This document shows positions 47,266 to 55,993 of a stretch of DNA of 64,000 nt, in pieces (the first letter of the stretch is position 1; the number at the start of each line of letters is the position of its first letter). The notes under the pieces were generated by a model, which was not told the DNA's origin, did no database searches, and was given only the letters and a program-made list of their open reading frames with translations. A program made the translations under genes and the position numbers. Origin of the DNA: Ignavibacterium sp. Its GTDB lineage: Bacteria; Bacteroidota; Ignavibacteria; Ignavibacteriales; Ignavibacteriaceae. The stretch lies in assembly GCA_032027145.1 (NCBI GenBank), contig JAVSMP010000001.1, positions 3,167,116 to 3,231,115 of the forward strand. Direction: 5' to 3'.

Positions 47266-48606
47266 TTAAGAATTATTTGAAGTTATAATAACACAGTTAT
47301 TTACTATCTCCTTCACTCTGCCATCAATGCTTGAATGAAAAGGAGTAGCTAAAGCATTTCCATTTACTTTACCAATCATCTGTCCTTTTGTAACAACATC
47401 ACCAGGATTAACACAAGGAACTGCATCTCCGCCAAATGTATTTTTCAATTCTATTTTTACGCTGTTTACAGGTGCTGTTTTTACGAAATCAGCTTTGCGG
47501 TCATATTTTTTTATCCCTAATCTTTTATACAAGAAACTAATAGGAATTTCTCTTCCATCTCTAATCGGATGTACATCATTGAATAAAACTTCAAGTTCAG
47601 TTTTTGAAAATCCCTTATTTTCTTTTCTCAGTCTCTTTTTAGTATCGGTACAAATGTTTTTTGGATCAAGTTTTTCAGGGCAGGCAAAAAGTGAACATAC
47701 ATTACACTCACAGCAATTTTGAGCCCAATTACTTAATATATCTTTTTCATCGCCAGTCATTTGCAAGCTTCTCATTACTAAATGAGGCTGTATTGGATAA
47801 CCTAAAATGTAGCGCGGACAAAGTTGAGTACAAATACTGCATTGATCGCAGGCGCTATGACCTATGTTATTATATACTTTAGCCGGAGTGGTTTTTCTTA
47901 CAACTATACTATGATCTTCGGGAAGAACTATAAGTCCGCTTAATGTCTTTGATACTGATAGAGATAAGTCATTCACAACGCTGCCCATCATAACACCGCC
48001 GGTTAAAATAGAAAACCTTTCAACTGCAGCACCGCCGGCAAATTCCAAACATTTTTCATAACTTGTTCCTATGGGAACTTTTATTGTAACAGGATTATTA
48101 ACTGCACCAGCAATGGTCAGATACTTTTCAGTAACCGGAATATCATTTACCGCATTGGTTATATTAATTATTGATTCAACATTTTCAACTACACAGCCAA
48201 CCTGTAACGGAATGCCAAGCGGCGGAATTCTTTTACCGGTTACATCATATACCAATATATATTCATCACCTGCAGGATAAACATTTTCCATAATAAATAA
48301 ATCAATATCATATTTATCTGCTGATGGTTTAAGAATATTAATCAAATCAGAGTTTTTTCTTTTGATAGCAATAGTAGCTTTTGCTGCACCAGTTATACTT
48401 TTTGCAATTATCAATCCGGCAATCAGTTTATCAGCCTCCTGCAGCATTACTTCTCTGTCTTTATAAAGCAGTGGTTCACATTCCACACCATTTGCAATTA
48501 TATGTTCAACATTTGCATCAAGCTTTTTAAAAGCTGGAAATCCTCCGCCGCCAGCTCCAACAACTCCGGCTTGTTTTATTTTATTTAATAACTCTTCTCT
48601 GTTCAT
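47266..48606 (-). CDS. pduS: PduS-like flavin/iron-sulfur cobalamin reductase (RnfC-like)
   Basis: The 446-residue protein has an N-terminal Gly-rich RnfC-like flavin/NAD domain ('GVVGAGGGGFPAFKKLD', 'IIANGVECEPLLYKDREVML'), a SLBB-like segment and two [4Fe-4S] motifs: C253-xx-C256-xx-C259-xxx-C263 and C298/299-x-C301-xx-C304-xxxx-C309. A barrel-sandwich (biotinyl-like) domain closes it. PduS reduces cob(III)alamin to cob(I)alamin for adenosylation and oxidises NADH, probably working with PduT. In this operon it would serve EutT, which makes adenosylcobalamin for EutBC. It lies 16 bases after eutJ. Confidence 0.92.
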   Translation of the reverse strand: MNREELLNKIKQAGVVGAGGGGFPAFKKLDANVEHIIANGVECEPLLYKDREVMLQEADKLIAGLIIAKSITGAAKATIAIKRKNSDLINILKPSADKYDIDLFIMENVYPAGDEYILVYDVTGKRIPPLGIPLQVGCVVENVESIINITNAVNDIPVTEKYLTIAGAVNNPVTIKVPIGTSYEKCLEFAGGAAVERFSILTGGVMMGSVVNDLSLSVSKTLSGLIVLPEDHSIVVRKTTPAKVYNNIGHSACDQCSICTQLCPRYILGYPIQPHLVMRSLQMTGDEKDILSNWAQNCCECNVCSLFACPEKLDPKNICTDTKKRLRKENKGFSKTELEVLFNDVHPIRDGREIPISFLYKRLGIKKYDRKADFVKTAPVNSVKIELKNTFGGDAVPCVNPGDVVTKGQMIGKVNGNALATPFHSSIDGRVKEIVNNCVIITSNNS

Positions 48607-48621
48607 ATTATTTCTACCCGA

Positions 48622-49449
48622 CTAATTTTTTCTATATGATGTTATTGCTAATGGGGTTGAATAAAGAGGATTGCTAGGTAAATATATATTTTTATCAGGG
48701 AAAGCATTTTTAAAAACTTCATCAATTCCGGGATAACAACAAGTTCCGCCGGTTAAAAATATATCATTCACTTTGTAATCAGAAATATGATTTTTAACTA
48801 TGTCAGTCATCTTTTCAAATACAGGCAGTATTATTGGCTTTAGTTTGCCATTAAAATCTTTTCTCTTCATGATTTCAGCATCATCAAAAGATACTTTTTG
48901 ATTACCGGCAATTGTTAAAGTAAGATGAACCCCGCCTGTTGGTTCATCACCAGAGTAAATAATTTCCTTATCCTTTACAATAGAAATACCTGTCGTACCT
49001 CCGCCAATATCAATTACTGCCCCGCTTTCCAGATTAATCAACTTTGCAAAACTTGAAGGTTCATCAACAATCTCGCTTACCTCTAATCCGGCACCTTTAA
49101 TAACATTAACAGAAATATACGGGTCTGTTCCGGGCGGATAAGATGTATTCACTGATTTGATCTCAACACCTAATTTGTTCTCAGCTTTTTTAATCAGCCT
49201 TGATACAATATTTATCGCTTTCCAATAGTCAAGAACAATCCCATCTTTAACTACATCAGCCCATTCAAGAAATGCAGCGGCAACATTATTATTTTCATCC
49301 AGAACAACAACTACAACATCAGACGTTCCAAGATCAACTCCAGCTCTGAAAGTAGAATTGAACTTTACTTTAGACTCATCATTTACAATTTCTTCAATTC
49401 TTCTGATTTGTGAATTAACAAATTCAAATTTTCCGTTGGCTCTCTCCAT
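48622..49449 (-). CDS. eutJ: Ethanolamine utilization chaperone-like protein EutJ
   Basis: The ~275-residue actin/HSP70-fold protein shows the phosphate-1 motif 'FRAGVDLGTSDVVVVVLD', 'WADVVKDGIVLDYW', 'SYPPGTDPYISVNVIKGAGL' and phosphate-2 motif 'GAVIDIGGGTTGISIVKDKE', all as in EutJ of enterobacteria. It is believed to act as a chaperone-like ATPase in the compartment; its client is unsettled. I start at the ATG at 49449; a TTG at 49458 overlaps the eutE stop by four bases and could be used instead. Neither has a clear ribosome site, so coupling to eutE is likely. Confidence 0.92.
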   Translation of the reverse strand: MERANGKFEFVNSQIRRIEEIVNDESKVKFNSTFRAGVDLGTSDVVVVVLDENNNVAAAFLEWADVVKDGIVLDYWKAINIVSRLIKKAENKLGVEIKSVNTSYPPGTDPYISVNVIKGAGLEVSEIVDEPSSFAKLINLESGAVIDIGGGTTGISIVKDKEIIYSGDEPTGGVHLTLTIAGNQKVSFDDAEIMKRKDFNGKLKPIILPVFEKMTDIVKNHISDYKVNDIFLTGGTCCYPGIDEVFKNAFPDKNIYLPSNPLYSTPLAITSYRKN

Positions 49450-49454
49450 TTCAA

Positions 49455-50864
49455 TCAAACAATTCTGAAATGATCAACCAGAGTGCATCTTCTTAACCGC
49501 ACAAAAGTTTTTGCATTTGTTACACCTTCACCAGTCGGAGTTGAGATCGTCATACTTGTCCATCCTTCACCACCAACACCAAGCCCAGCAAGGCAAGGTC
49601 CGTTTTTTACAAACAGGCTTGTATTGATTTCACTTGCCATTCTATGAAGATTATCAATATTTCTTGAGTGCATAGCTGCAGTATGTTTCAATCCATGTTC
49701 AAGCTCAATCCCGATATCAATTGCTTCATCAGCATTACGCGCTCTTATCATTGCAATCACCGGCATCATCATTTCAGTCTGCGGAAAAGGATGATCTTTA
49801 TCAGTTTCTACAAAAAGCAATTTTGTATCTTCAGGAACATTAACTCCAATTGCATCAGCAAGAATCTTAGCATCTTTCCCAACAAATTTTCGGTTCAATA
49901 CCAGATCATTTGATGGATAATTTTTGAACATCAGTTTTGCTAATTCATATGCCTGAGCAAGGCTGATTTCAACAGCGTTGTGTTTTTTCATTTCACGTTT
50001 AAACTCATCAGCAACAGAATCAACTATTACAATTTCTTTTTCATCAACACAAATAATATTGTTATCGAATGACGCTCCGAACACAACTGACTTAGCTGCT
50101 TTTGCAATATCTGCAGAATCATCAATCACCACTGGCGGATTACCGGCTCCTGCTGCAATAAGTCTTTTATCAGTTACTTTTTTTGCTGCACTTATAACTG
50201 CCTCGCCGCCTGTAATGACAAGTAAATTTATTCCCTGATACTGGAACAGATTATTTGCAACTTCAATACTTGGCTCGGCAACAGTAACCATCAGATTTGC
50301 TGGTCCGCCCGCATTTATGACAGCTTCGTTAAGTATTGCAATAGTTCGCTGTGAAGCCGCTTTAGCTGCCGGATGCGGAGAAAATATTATTGAATTACCA
50401 GCAGATATCATACTTATACTATTGTTAATAATTGTAGCAGTTGGGTTGGTTGAAGGAGTAACTGAAGCAATAACGCCCCAGGGTGCATTTTCAACTAATG
50501 TTAATCCGCGATCTCCTGATAGTGCCTGAGGTTCTAAAATCTCAGGACCCGGAGTTTGATTTGCCACAAGTAGATTTTTACTTATTTTATCAGACACTCT
50601 ACCCATTCCGGTTTCTCTTACTGCTATTTCAGCTAGTTCTTGCGAGTGTTTTATAGACGCTTCTCTAATTGTCTTGATAATTTTATGGCGCAACTCCAGG
50701 TTCCTGATTTTCTTTTGAGCATTACTTGCTTCGTAAAACGCTTCTTCAAGAGTTTCAAAAATTCCTATCGGCAGTTTTCCTTTTTTATCATAACCAGGTG
50801 ATTCTTTTAATCTTCGAAGTACACCTTCAACAATAAGGTTTACATCTTGCTTAGTAAGTTCCAT
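49455..50864 (-). CDS. eutE: CoA-acylating acetaldehyde dehydrogenase EutE
   Basis: The 469-residue protein is of the EutE/PduP type. The first ~20 residues ('LTKQDVNLIVEGVLRRLKE') form the amphipathic encapsulation helix found in enzymes placed inside microcompartments. The NAD-binding domain contains 'APWGVIASVTPSTNPTATII', and the catalytic cysteine lies near residue 273 ('FDNNIICVDEKEIV'). It turns acetaldehyde, NAD+ and CoA into acetyl-CoA and NADH; EutG and EutD use its products. It starts three bases after the eutN stop region and overlaps eutJ. Confidence 0.95.
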   Translation of the reverse strand: MELTKQDVNLIVEGVLRRLKESPGYDKKGKLPIGIFETLEEAFYEASNAQKKIRNLELRHKIIKTIREASIKHSQELAEIAVRETGMGRVSDKISKNLLVANQTPGPEILEPQALSGDRGLTLVENAPWGVIASVTPSTNPTATIINNSISMISAGNSIIFSPHPAAKAASQRTIAILNEAVINAGGPANLMVTVAEPSIEVANNLFQYQGINLLVITGGEAVISAAKKVTDKRLIAAGAGNPPVVIDDSADIAKAAKSVVFGASFDNNIICVDEKEIVIVDSVADEFKREMKKHNAVEISLAQAYELAKLMFKNYPSNDLVLNRKFVGKDAKILADAIGVNVPEDTKLLFVETDKDHPFPQTEMMMPVIAMIRARNADEAIDIGIELEHGLKHTAAMHSRNIDNLHRMASEINTSLFVKNGPCLAGLGVGGEGWTSMTISTPTGEGVTNAKTFVRLRRCTLVDHFRIV

Positions 50865-50867
50865 TAT

Positions 50868-51173
50868 TTATTCCTTTAGAATAGGTTCATTTTTAATATA
50901 CACTACCTTACCGTTTGAACGGATATTATCAACTATCCCTACAACATTTAAATCGACAGATGATTTATTGGATAGAGAGACTCTTGCTGAACTTCCCCGG
51001 ACGAGTAATACAATCTCCTCTTCACCGGCACCAATTGTATCAAGTGCTACCTGAGGATTTCCGACTGCAATACCGTTTTCATCAATAGATTTTACCAGCA
51101 AGAGTTTTCCTGCTCCAAGATTTTCTATCTTAACTGTTGCAACAACATTTCCTATTACTTTAGCTAATTCCAT
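50868..51173 (-). CDS. eutN: BMC vertex protein EutN (pentamer)
   Basis: The 101-residue protein belongs to the EutN/CcmL (BMC-P) family: 'MELAKVIGNVVATVKIENLG', 'LLLVKSIDENG', 'VALDTIGAGEEEIVLLVRGS' and 'NVVGIVDNI'. Such proteins form pentamers that close the twelve vertices of the shell. Length agrees with family. It lies three bases upstream of eutE and 71 bases after the second eutM. Confidence 0.95.
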   Translation of the reverse strand: MELAKVIGNVVATVKIENLGAGKLLLVKSIDENGIAVGNPQVALDTIGAGEEEIVLLVRGSSARVSLSNKSSVDLNVVGIVDNIRSNGKVVYIKNEPILKE

Positions 51174-51244
51174 AGCATTACCTACACTTTCTTACCGAAG
51201 TAATATTATTAAACACTTAAATTAAAACAGATATTCTGTTATAA

Positions 51245-51532
51245 TTATTCTATTGGAGTTTTAACAGATATTTTAAAAATATCTTCAAGATCTCCGTGAG
51301 GTCTTGGTATTACATGAACAGCAACAAGCTCTCCGATTCTTTGAGCAGCAGCTGCACCTGCATCTGTAGCAGCTTTACAAGCGGCAACATCACCTCTTAC
51401 TAATGCTGTAACAAATCCGCCGCCAATCTGTTGGTAGCCGACTAATTTAACTCTTGCAGCTTTTACCATTGCATCTGATGCTTCGATTAAACCAACAAGA
51501 CCTTTTGTTTCTATCATTCCTAAAGCTTCCAT
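51245..51532 (-). CDS. eutM: BMC hexamer shell protein EutM, second copy
   Basis: The 95-residue BMC-H protein: '[20 protein letters not shown]', '[20 protein letters not shown]' (pore loop GGG) and '[19 protein letters not shown]', near identical to EutM/PduA. Six copies form a flat hexagon with a small central pore that admits substrates. It differs from the copy just upstream mainly in its first half and in a slightly longer end ('[12 protein letters not shown]'). The C-terminal coding half is almost identical at DNA level to that copy (51282-51400 versus 51588-51706). Confidence 0.95.
   Translation of the reverse strand: MEALGMIETKGLVGLIEASDAMVKAARVKLVGYQQIGGGFVTALVRGDVAACKAATDAGAAAAQRIGELVAVHVIPRPHGDLEDIFKISVKTPIE
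51282..51400 (-). repeat. Near-identical repeat inside eutM copy 2
   Basis: This 119-base stretch matches 51588-51706 with only two differences, while the remaining halves of the two genes are clearly more divergent. It codes for the BMC helix after the pore loop and the C-terminal strand. Confidence 0.85.
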
Positions 51533-51565
51533 TGTGTTTCCCTTTCTATTAATAATTTATTTTTA

Positions 51566-51838
51566 TTATAATTTAATTGAATAAACGTCTTCAAGATCTC
51601 CGTGAGGTCTTGGTATTACATGAACAGCAACAAGCTCTCCGATTCTTTGAGCAGCAGCCGCGCCTGCATCTGTAGCAGCTTTACAAGCGGCAACATCACC
51701 TCTTACCAGTGCTGTAACATAACCACCGCCTATTTTCTGCCATCCGACAAGTTTAACTCTTGCGGCTTTTACCATTGCATCAGAAGCTTCTATCAACGAA
51801 ACCAATCCTCTGGTTTCAATCATTCCTAATGCTTCCAT
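51566..51838 (-). CDS. eutM: BMC hexamer shell protein EutM, first copy
   Basis: The 90-residue BMC-H protein: '[20 protein letters not shown]', '[20 protein letters not shown]' (pore loop GGG) and '[19 protein letters not shown]', ending '[12 protein letters not shown]'. I start at the ATG at 51838, which has an AGGAGA ribosome site and the universal MEALGMIE start; the frame is open further upstream into the eutD gene but that extension has no BMC character. It is the main facet protein with its tandem copy 33 bases downstream. Confidence 0.95.
   Translation of the reverse strand: MEALGMIETRGLVSLIEASDAMVKAARVKLVGWQKIGGGYVTALVRGDVAACKAATDAGAAAAQRIGELVAVHVIPRPHGDLEDVYSIKL
51588..51706 (-). 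repeat. Near-identical repeat inside eutM copy 1
   Basis: Partner of 51282-51400: 117 of 119 bases are the same. The offset is 306 bases, equal to the spacing between the two eutM genes. Confidence 0.85.
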
Positions 51839-51872
51839 TTTATCTCCTGTTTTATTGTGAAATAATAATAAT

Positions 51873-52853
51873 TTAATTTTCAATACATGAAGCGATAACA
51901 GTGGTATTAACAATATCCTGCCAGCTGCATCCACGTGAAAGATCATGCATTTGTTTTTGAAGTCCTTGTATAAAAGGACCTAATGCCAAATAATTACCAA
52001 GTCTTTCTGCAATTTTATAACCGATGTTACCTGCCTCCAAAGATGGAAATACAAACACATTTGCATCTCCTTTAATTCTTGAATCGAGAGCTTTCTTTTT
52101 TCCAACTTCCGGAACCAAAGCTGCGTCAAACTGAAGTTCACCATCAAAGATCATATCAGGATATTTTGATGATAACAATTTTACTGCGTTTTTAATTTTT
52201 TCTGTTGATGGATGGTCAGCACTCCCTTTTGTTGAAAACGACAGCAATGCAGTTTTGGGTATATTGCAAGTAATACTTTTATAATTCATAGCTGATGAAT
52301 ATGCAATATCAGCTAACTGATCGCTTGTTGGCTCAGGAATTACGGCGCAATCTGAAAATGAATAAATAGTATTTCCATCAGGACTAATCATTAAAAAGAA
52401 ACTCGATACCGTCTTTATTCCATCTGGCATTCCGATTATCTGAATGGCTGATTTTAATACATTTGCAGTTGTTGAAAGATTTCCTGCAATACAAATATCA
52501 GCACTCTTTTTTCTAACAAGCATTGCGGCATAATTAACTGGTTCCAGAATTAATTTTTCCGCTTCTTCAAGTGTCATTCCTTTATGTTTTCTAAGTTCAT
52601 AAAAGGTAGAAGCAAAACTTTTAATGTCAGGACATTGTGCCGGACTATTAATGTTTATACCCTTTGTTGAAATCCTGTATTCATCAGCTAAATCTCTTAT
52701 TTCAAAAGGACCGCCGATTAATACCGGAACTGCCAAGCCTTCATCAGCTAAATATCTGGCAGCTTTAAACACACGCTCATCCTTTGAGTCAGGAAACACA
52801 ACTCGTTTAGGATTTTCTTTAATCTTTAGTTTACAAGTTTCTATTAAATTCAT
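51873..52853 (-). CDS. eutD: Phosphate acetyltransferase EutD
   Basis: The 326-residue protein is a short-form phosphotransacetylase: '[20 protein letters not shown]' at the start, '[20 protein letters not shown]' and '[20 protein letters not shown]' with '[20 protein letters not shown]' at the end. It converts acetyl-CoA and phosphate to acetyl-phosphate and frees CoA for EutE inside the compartment. Length equals that of E. coli EutD (338) closely. Start overlaps the eutT stop by four bases (ATGA). Confidence 0.94.
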   Translation of the reverse strand: MNLIETCKLKIKENPKRVVFPDSKDERVFKAARYLADEGLAVPVLIGGPFEIRDLADEYRISTKGININSPAQCPDIKSFASTFYELRKHKGMTLEEAEKLILEPVNYAAMLVRKKSADICIAGNLSTTANVLKSAIQIIGMPDGIKTVSSFFLMISPDGNTIYSFSDCAVIPEPTSDQLADIAYSSAMNYKSITCNIPKTALLSFSTKGSADHPSTEKIKNAVKLLSSKYPDMIFDGELQFDAALVPEVGKKKALDSRIKGDANVFVFPSLEAGNIGYKIAERLGNYLALGPFIQGLQKQMHDLSRGCSWQDIVNTTVIASCIEN

Positions 52854-53680
52854 TTTATCTCTTCAATTACCTGGTCTAATTTTTTTCCTTTATCTGAAAC
52901 AAGAATCATAATCATAACAATATATAAAGCGCTGCTTAATCTGTTAAGCGCTCTCATAATATCCGGTCTTAAAACATTTAATGAAGAATCTATATACAAG
53001 TTTGCTGCAATCAACTCTGCTTCTCTAACCATTGATCTGAGATAATTTAACAATGCGATCCACTTGCCATGGCTTAACTCTGGAACAATATGATCGTGCC
53101 CCAGATATTTTAACGGGTTATGAGATATTTTCCTGATTGCATCATCCGAAAAATCGCCCATAAATATCGGGTCAATATTCTCATCTTTAACTTCAGCTTT
53201 AAGTACATTACCCATATTAGATCTTATGTCAGCAAGAAATCTTTTGATGATCTCAGGTCCGTCATAATTAACAAATTCATTTTGCACCAGCACAGCATAA
53301 GAAATCATACTATCCAGTTTACCTCTGAAGGCAATCCGTGGATGATTTTTTGGCACCAGATGGTTTGAATCCAGCCAGGTCAATACATCTGATTTTGTTT
53401 CAATTTTGTTATTGCACAAACCACAATAAAGAGCATCCGGTCTCTGATCAGAAGTTGTAAGCGGATGAACCTTCTTTTCTTTACCAGTATCATCACCAAA
53501 GCTATTTTTAACAAAAACTTTCCCCTGCTCATCAATATATTTAACTGATATTTTTCTATCACTTAGGTATTGAGAAGCTGATGGTGTCAGTCTTGTATTA
53601 TAAGGCAAATGAATTTCAGTGCCCCAGGTAAGACTGAATTTTTCTCTAAGTTCTGTTTCTGTTAAGAATTTATCATTCAT
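52850..53680 (-). CDS. eutT: Cobalamin adenosyltransferase EutT
   Basis: The 276-residue protein aligns over its whole length with enterobacterial EutT: 'LTWGTEIHLPYNTRLTPSAS', 'VKYIDEQGKVFV', 'MGDFSDDAIRKISHNPLKYL', 'GHDHIVPELSHGKWIALLNY' and 'LNRLSSALYIVMIMILVS'. It transfers the adenosyl group of ATP to cob(I)alamin to make the EutBC cofactor. The metal motif, HX11CCX2C in enterobacteria, reads here H72-X13-C86-X2-C89 with Tyr at the first Cys of the pair, so one ligand candidate is missing. It lies 12 bases after eutQ. Confidence 0.93.
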   Translation of the reverse strand: MNDKFLTETELREKFSLTWGTEIHLPYNTRLTPSASQYLSDRKISVKYIDEQGKVFVKNSFGDDTGKEKKVHPLTTSDQRPDALYCGLCNNKIETKSDVLTWLDSNHLVPKNHPRIAFRGKLDSMISYAVLVQNEFVNYDGPEIIKRFLADIRSNMGNVLKAEVKDENIDPIFMGDFSDDAIRKISHNPLKYLGHDHIVPELSHGKWIALLNYLRSMVREAELIAANLYIDSSLNVLRPDIMRALNRLSSALYIVMIMILVSDKGKKLDQVIEEIK

Positions 53681-53692
53681 ATAATTCTCAAA

Positions 53693-54388
53693 CTATGCAG
53701 ACCAGTTAGCCGGATAAGTTACATACATAATTTTAGTATAACTTGGAGTGCCAAATATTATTTTACTTCCTTTTGGTATGTAAAAAATATCACCTTGCTT
53801 TCCGGAAAACACCTGTCCATCAATTGTAATCTCTAATTCACCTTCAATAACATAATCAACTTCATCATAAGTTAATTCCCATGGAAAGGAATCTTCTTTT
53901 TTCCAGGACATAATTCCTGCAGACATAGGAGATCCATCCTGATAGGTAATCACATCCAGCAGATTTACATTCTTATCTTTACCTGCATCTTCAAATCTTT
54001 TTAATTTTATCGAGTTACCCTTAATCACTTTTAATCCGTTAGATGCCTTACCTGAAATATATCCGGTATCAACATTACAGGTTGTTGTATTTTCCCTTCC
54101 GAGATACTTACATACAATCGCTGTTATTTCATCTTTGCTGTATTCAGAATTACCAAGTTGCGAAATTATTTTATCAACAATAACAGTGATTAACTCATTT
54201 GATGTTTTGTCAAAGTCATCAACAGGACTTGCAGAAACAGGGCTGCAAAAATTAAACTTTATATTGTACTTCTGGGCTAAATCTCTTGCTTCAGATGTTA
54301 TTATAGTATTTTTATCATCTACATAAATGTATTTTAGCCCGTCACTGTGGCATTCTTTAACAATATTGGCAGAGATTAATTTTTTCAT
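53693..54388 (-). CDS. eutQ: EutQ, cupin-fold acetate kinase
   Basis: The 231-residue protein begins 'MKKLISANIVKECHSDGLKY', continues with an N-terminal region of ~100 residues, and has a C-terminal cupin (~125-228: 'AGIMSWKKEDSFPWELTYDE', 'DYVIEGELEITIDGQVFSG', 'GDIFYIPKGSKIIFGTPSYT'). EutQ of Salmonella is an acetate kinase that makes ATP from acetyl-phosphate and is needed for compartment formation. The cupin Glu residues in 'TYDEVDYVIEGE' are kept. It lies 38 bases after eutP. Confidence 0.93.
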   Translation of the reverse strand: MKKLISANIVKECHSDGLKYIYVDDKNTIITSEARDLAQKYNIKFNFCSPVSASPVDDFDKTSNELITVIVDKIISQLGNSEYSKDEITAIVCKYLGRENTTTCNVDTGYISGKASNGLKVIKGNSIKLKRFEDAGKDKNVNLLDVITYQDGSPMSAGIMSWKKEDSFPWELTYDEVDYVIEGELEITIDGQVFSGKQGDIFYIPKGSKIIFGTPSYTKIMYVTYPANWSA

Positions 54389-54426
54389 GTTTTTCTCATC
54401 TATCTAAATTGATAAAAGTATTTTTA

Positions 54427-54876
54427 TTATTCTTTACTAAGAAACTCCCTGAGTTTATCTATTGAGTTTTCAGAATAAATTGAGACTTTAAATATTTCTC
54501 CTTCGATCCCAAAATCTCTCAGAATTTCTTCTACAGCATCTATATTTGCATCAGGTAAATCTGTTTTTGAAATTACACCAACTAATCTTTTTGAATTATA
54601 AATCTGAAATAAACCATGCGGCAGTTTTCTTTCAATAGAATTTGAAGGATGAACATAAATGATTGTATCAATATCCGACATAGTTTGAATTATTGCCGAG
54701 TAAAGTCTTGGACTATCAAAATATTCACCAGGAGTATCAACAGTTTTTTCGTTATGATAAACAAGTGCCTGTGTTTTCAGAGCTTCATCTTCAATACCCA
54801 ACAACATATTAAACAGTGATGTTTTACCAACACCTACTCCACCTATTAAAATGAAGTTTGTTAATTTGTCAGTCAT
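54427..54876 (-). CDS. eutP: EutP, P-loop acetate kinase/GTPase-like
   Basis: The ~149-residue protein is a small GTPase-fold P-loop protein: Walker A 'ILIGGVGVGKTSLFNMLLG', the switch segment 'VDTPGEYFDSPRLYSAI' and 'IIYVHPSNSIE', then 'VGVISKTDLPDA' in place of NKxD. EutP/PduV proteins have acetate-kinase activity in some firmicutes and a proposed role in moving compartments. I start at the ATG at 54876, which overlaps the eutS stop (TAATG); an ATG seven codons upstream (54897) is in frame and possible. Neither has a strong ribosome site. Confidence 0.9.
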   Translation of the reverse strand: MTDKLTNFILIGGVGVGKTSLFNMLLGIEDEALKTQALVYHNEKTVDTPGEYFDSPRLYSAIIQTMSDIDTIIYVHPSNSIERKLPHGLFQIYNSKRLVGVISKTDLPDANIDAVEEILRDFGIEGEIFKVSIYSENSIDKLREFLSKE

Positions 54877-55235
54877 TATGTTATCGTCAACTTGCATGGT
54901 GTATAGTTTAACAATTTTTCTAATTTATCATTTACCATTTTTAATGATTCTTCAACAGCTCCAACAGAGCCGTATATAACAAGTGCACCGGTAAATCTGT
55001 CTAAAAAACCTATCTGAACTTCAGCAGCTTTTAATGCAATATCGCCGGCAATAATGGCTGTTTCACCAGGTGTTAATGTCATTATCCCAATTGCATCTAC
55101 AGCAGGAACACCGATTTTTTTACAAAGCTCCTGCCCAGGATGAGCAATTAAGTGTGCAAGTGTTACCTGCTTGCCGGGAACATATTCCTGAATAATCCTT
55201 TCTTTATTAGAAAATAAATTTTCCTGTTCAGACAT
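54876..55235 (-). CDS. eutS: BMC shell protein EutS (bent hexamer)
   Basis: The 119-residue protein matches E. coli EutS almost residue for residue: '[20 protein letters not shown]', '[20 protein letters not shown]', '[20 protein letters not shown]' and '[10 protein letters not shown]'. EutS is a circularly permuted BMC-H that forms a bent hexamer thought to build shell edges. It has ~9 extra N-terminal residues ('MSEQENLFS') before the conserved KERIIQE, a likely lumen-facing or outward tail. Start overlaps the stop of the parA-like gene (TAATG), stop overlaps eutP. Confidence 0.95.
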   Translation of the reverse strand: MSEQENLFSNKERIIQEYVPGKQVTLAHLIAHPGQELCKKIGVPAVDAIGIMTLTPGETAIIAGDIALKAAEVQIGFLDRFTGALVIYGSVGAVEESLKMVNDKLEKLLNYTPCKLTIT

Positions 55236-55993
55236 TAGTAAATCCTCATCAATACTTCTTTTGCAAGATTCATATAATCCAGTGATCCTTTGGCACCGGG
55301 AAAATATTCAATTACAGTTTTACCATTATTATATGCTTCTATAAGTTTACTATTAACACTGATTGTACTATCAAATAACTGATCACCAAAGTTTTCTTTT
55401 AGTTGATTAAAAACCTCTTCAGATAATTTTATTCTTCTGTCAAAATATGTGGCAAACAGACCCAGTATCTTTAACTCAGAATTAAAATAGCGTTTAACTT
55501 TATCAACAAGTTCAATAGTTATATACAAACCGGAAAGAGCACTATATTGCACCTGAGCAGGTATCAGCACATAATCTGATATTGACAATGAATTAAAAAC
55601 CAGATTACCCATATTTGGCGGGCTGTCAAAAAGAACAAAATCATATTCAGAATCAAAGTAGCTTCTTTGCAGTAATTGTTTTTCTTCTTCATCATTTGCT
55701 ACTTCCTGATAGAAATCTGATAGAAGTCTTTCAGAGGGAATAACATCAAGGTTCTCTGAGTATTTCTGAGTATAACTTTTCAGGTTTTTATTTTTATCAA
55801 TTATAAAATCACAGATAGTAAGAAACTTCTTTTTAGTTTTATCAAATCCTAAATGAATAGAAGCCGATGCCGAAGAATCAAGATCAACAAGAAGAACTTT
55901 ATTCTTAAGCAAAGAGATACAATATGCAAGGTTTACTGCACTTGTAGTCTTTCCTACTCCGCCTTTATTATTTAGAATTACAACTAATTTCAT
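55235..55993 (-). CDS. ParA/McdA-type ATPase within the Eut operon
   Basis: The 252-residue protein is a ParA/MinD-type ATPase. The deviant Walker A is '[14 protein letters not shown]' (signature Lys10, Lys15), A' is '[14 protein letters not shown]', and Walker B is '[14 protein letters not shown]'. No helix-turn-helix precedes it, so it is the short form that works on the nucleoid, as in McdA, which spaces carboxysomes. It overlaps eutK upstream by four bases (ATGA) and eutS downstream (TAATG); such tight packing between two shell genes argues for a role with the microcompartment, not with plasmid or chromosome partition. No ParB or known McdB is next to it. Canonical enterobacterial Eut operons lack it. 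Confidence 0.88.
   Translation of the reverse strand: MKLVVILNNKGGVGKTTSAVNLAYCISLLKNKVLLVDLDSSASASIHLGFDKTKKKFLTICDFIIDKNKNLKSYTQKYSENLDVIPSERLLSDFYQEVANDEEEKQLLQRSYFDSEYDFVLFDSPPNMGNLVFNSLSISDYVLIPAQVQYSALSGLYITIELVDKVKRYFNSELKILGLFATYFDRRIKLSEEVFNQLKENFGDQLFDSTISVNSKLIEAYNNGKTVIEYFPGAKGSLDYMNLAKEVLMRIY

Noticed and set aside
51226-51240. Small inverted repeat AACAG/CTGTT between eutM and eutN
   Set aside because: Only five pairs with an AT-rich loop; too weak to call a terminator.
51838-51946. Longer start for the first eutM gene
   Set aside because: The extension overlaps eutD, has no BMC character, and the ATG at 51838 has an AGGAGA ribosome site and the conserved start.
55235-55993. 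ParA-type gene as a sign of a plasmid or replication origin
   Set aside because: It is embedded with overlaps between eutK and eutS and has no parB, parS-like repeats or dnaA nearby.
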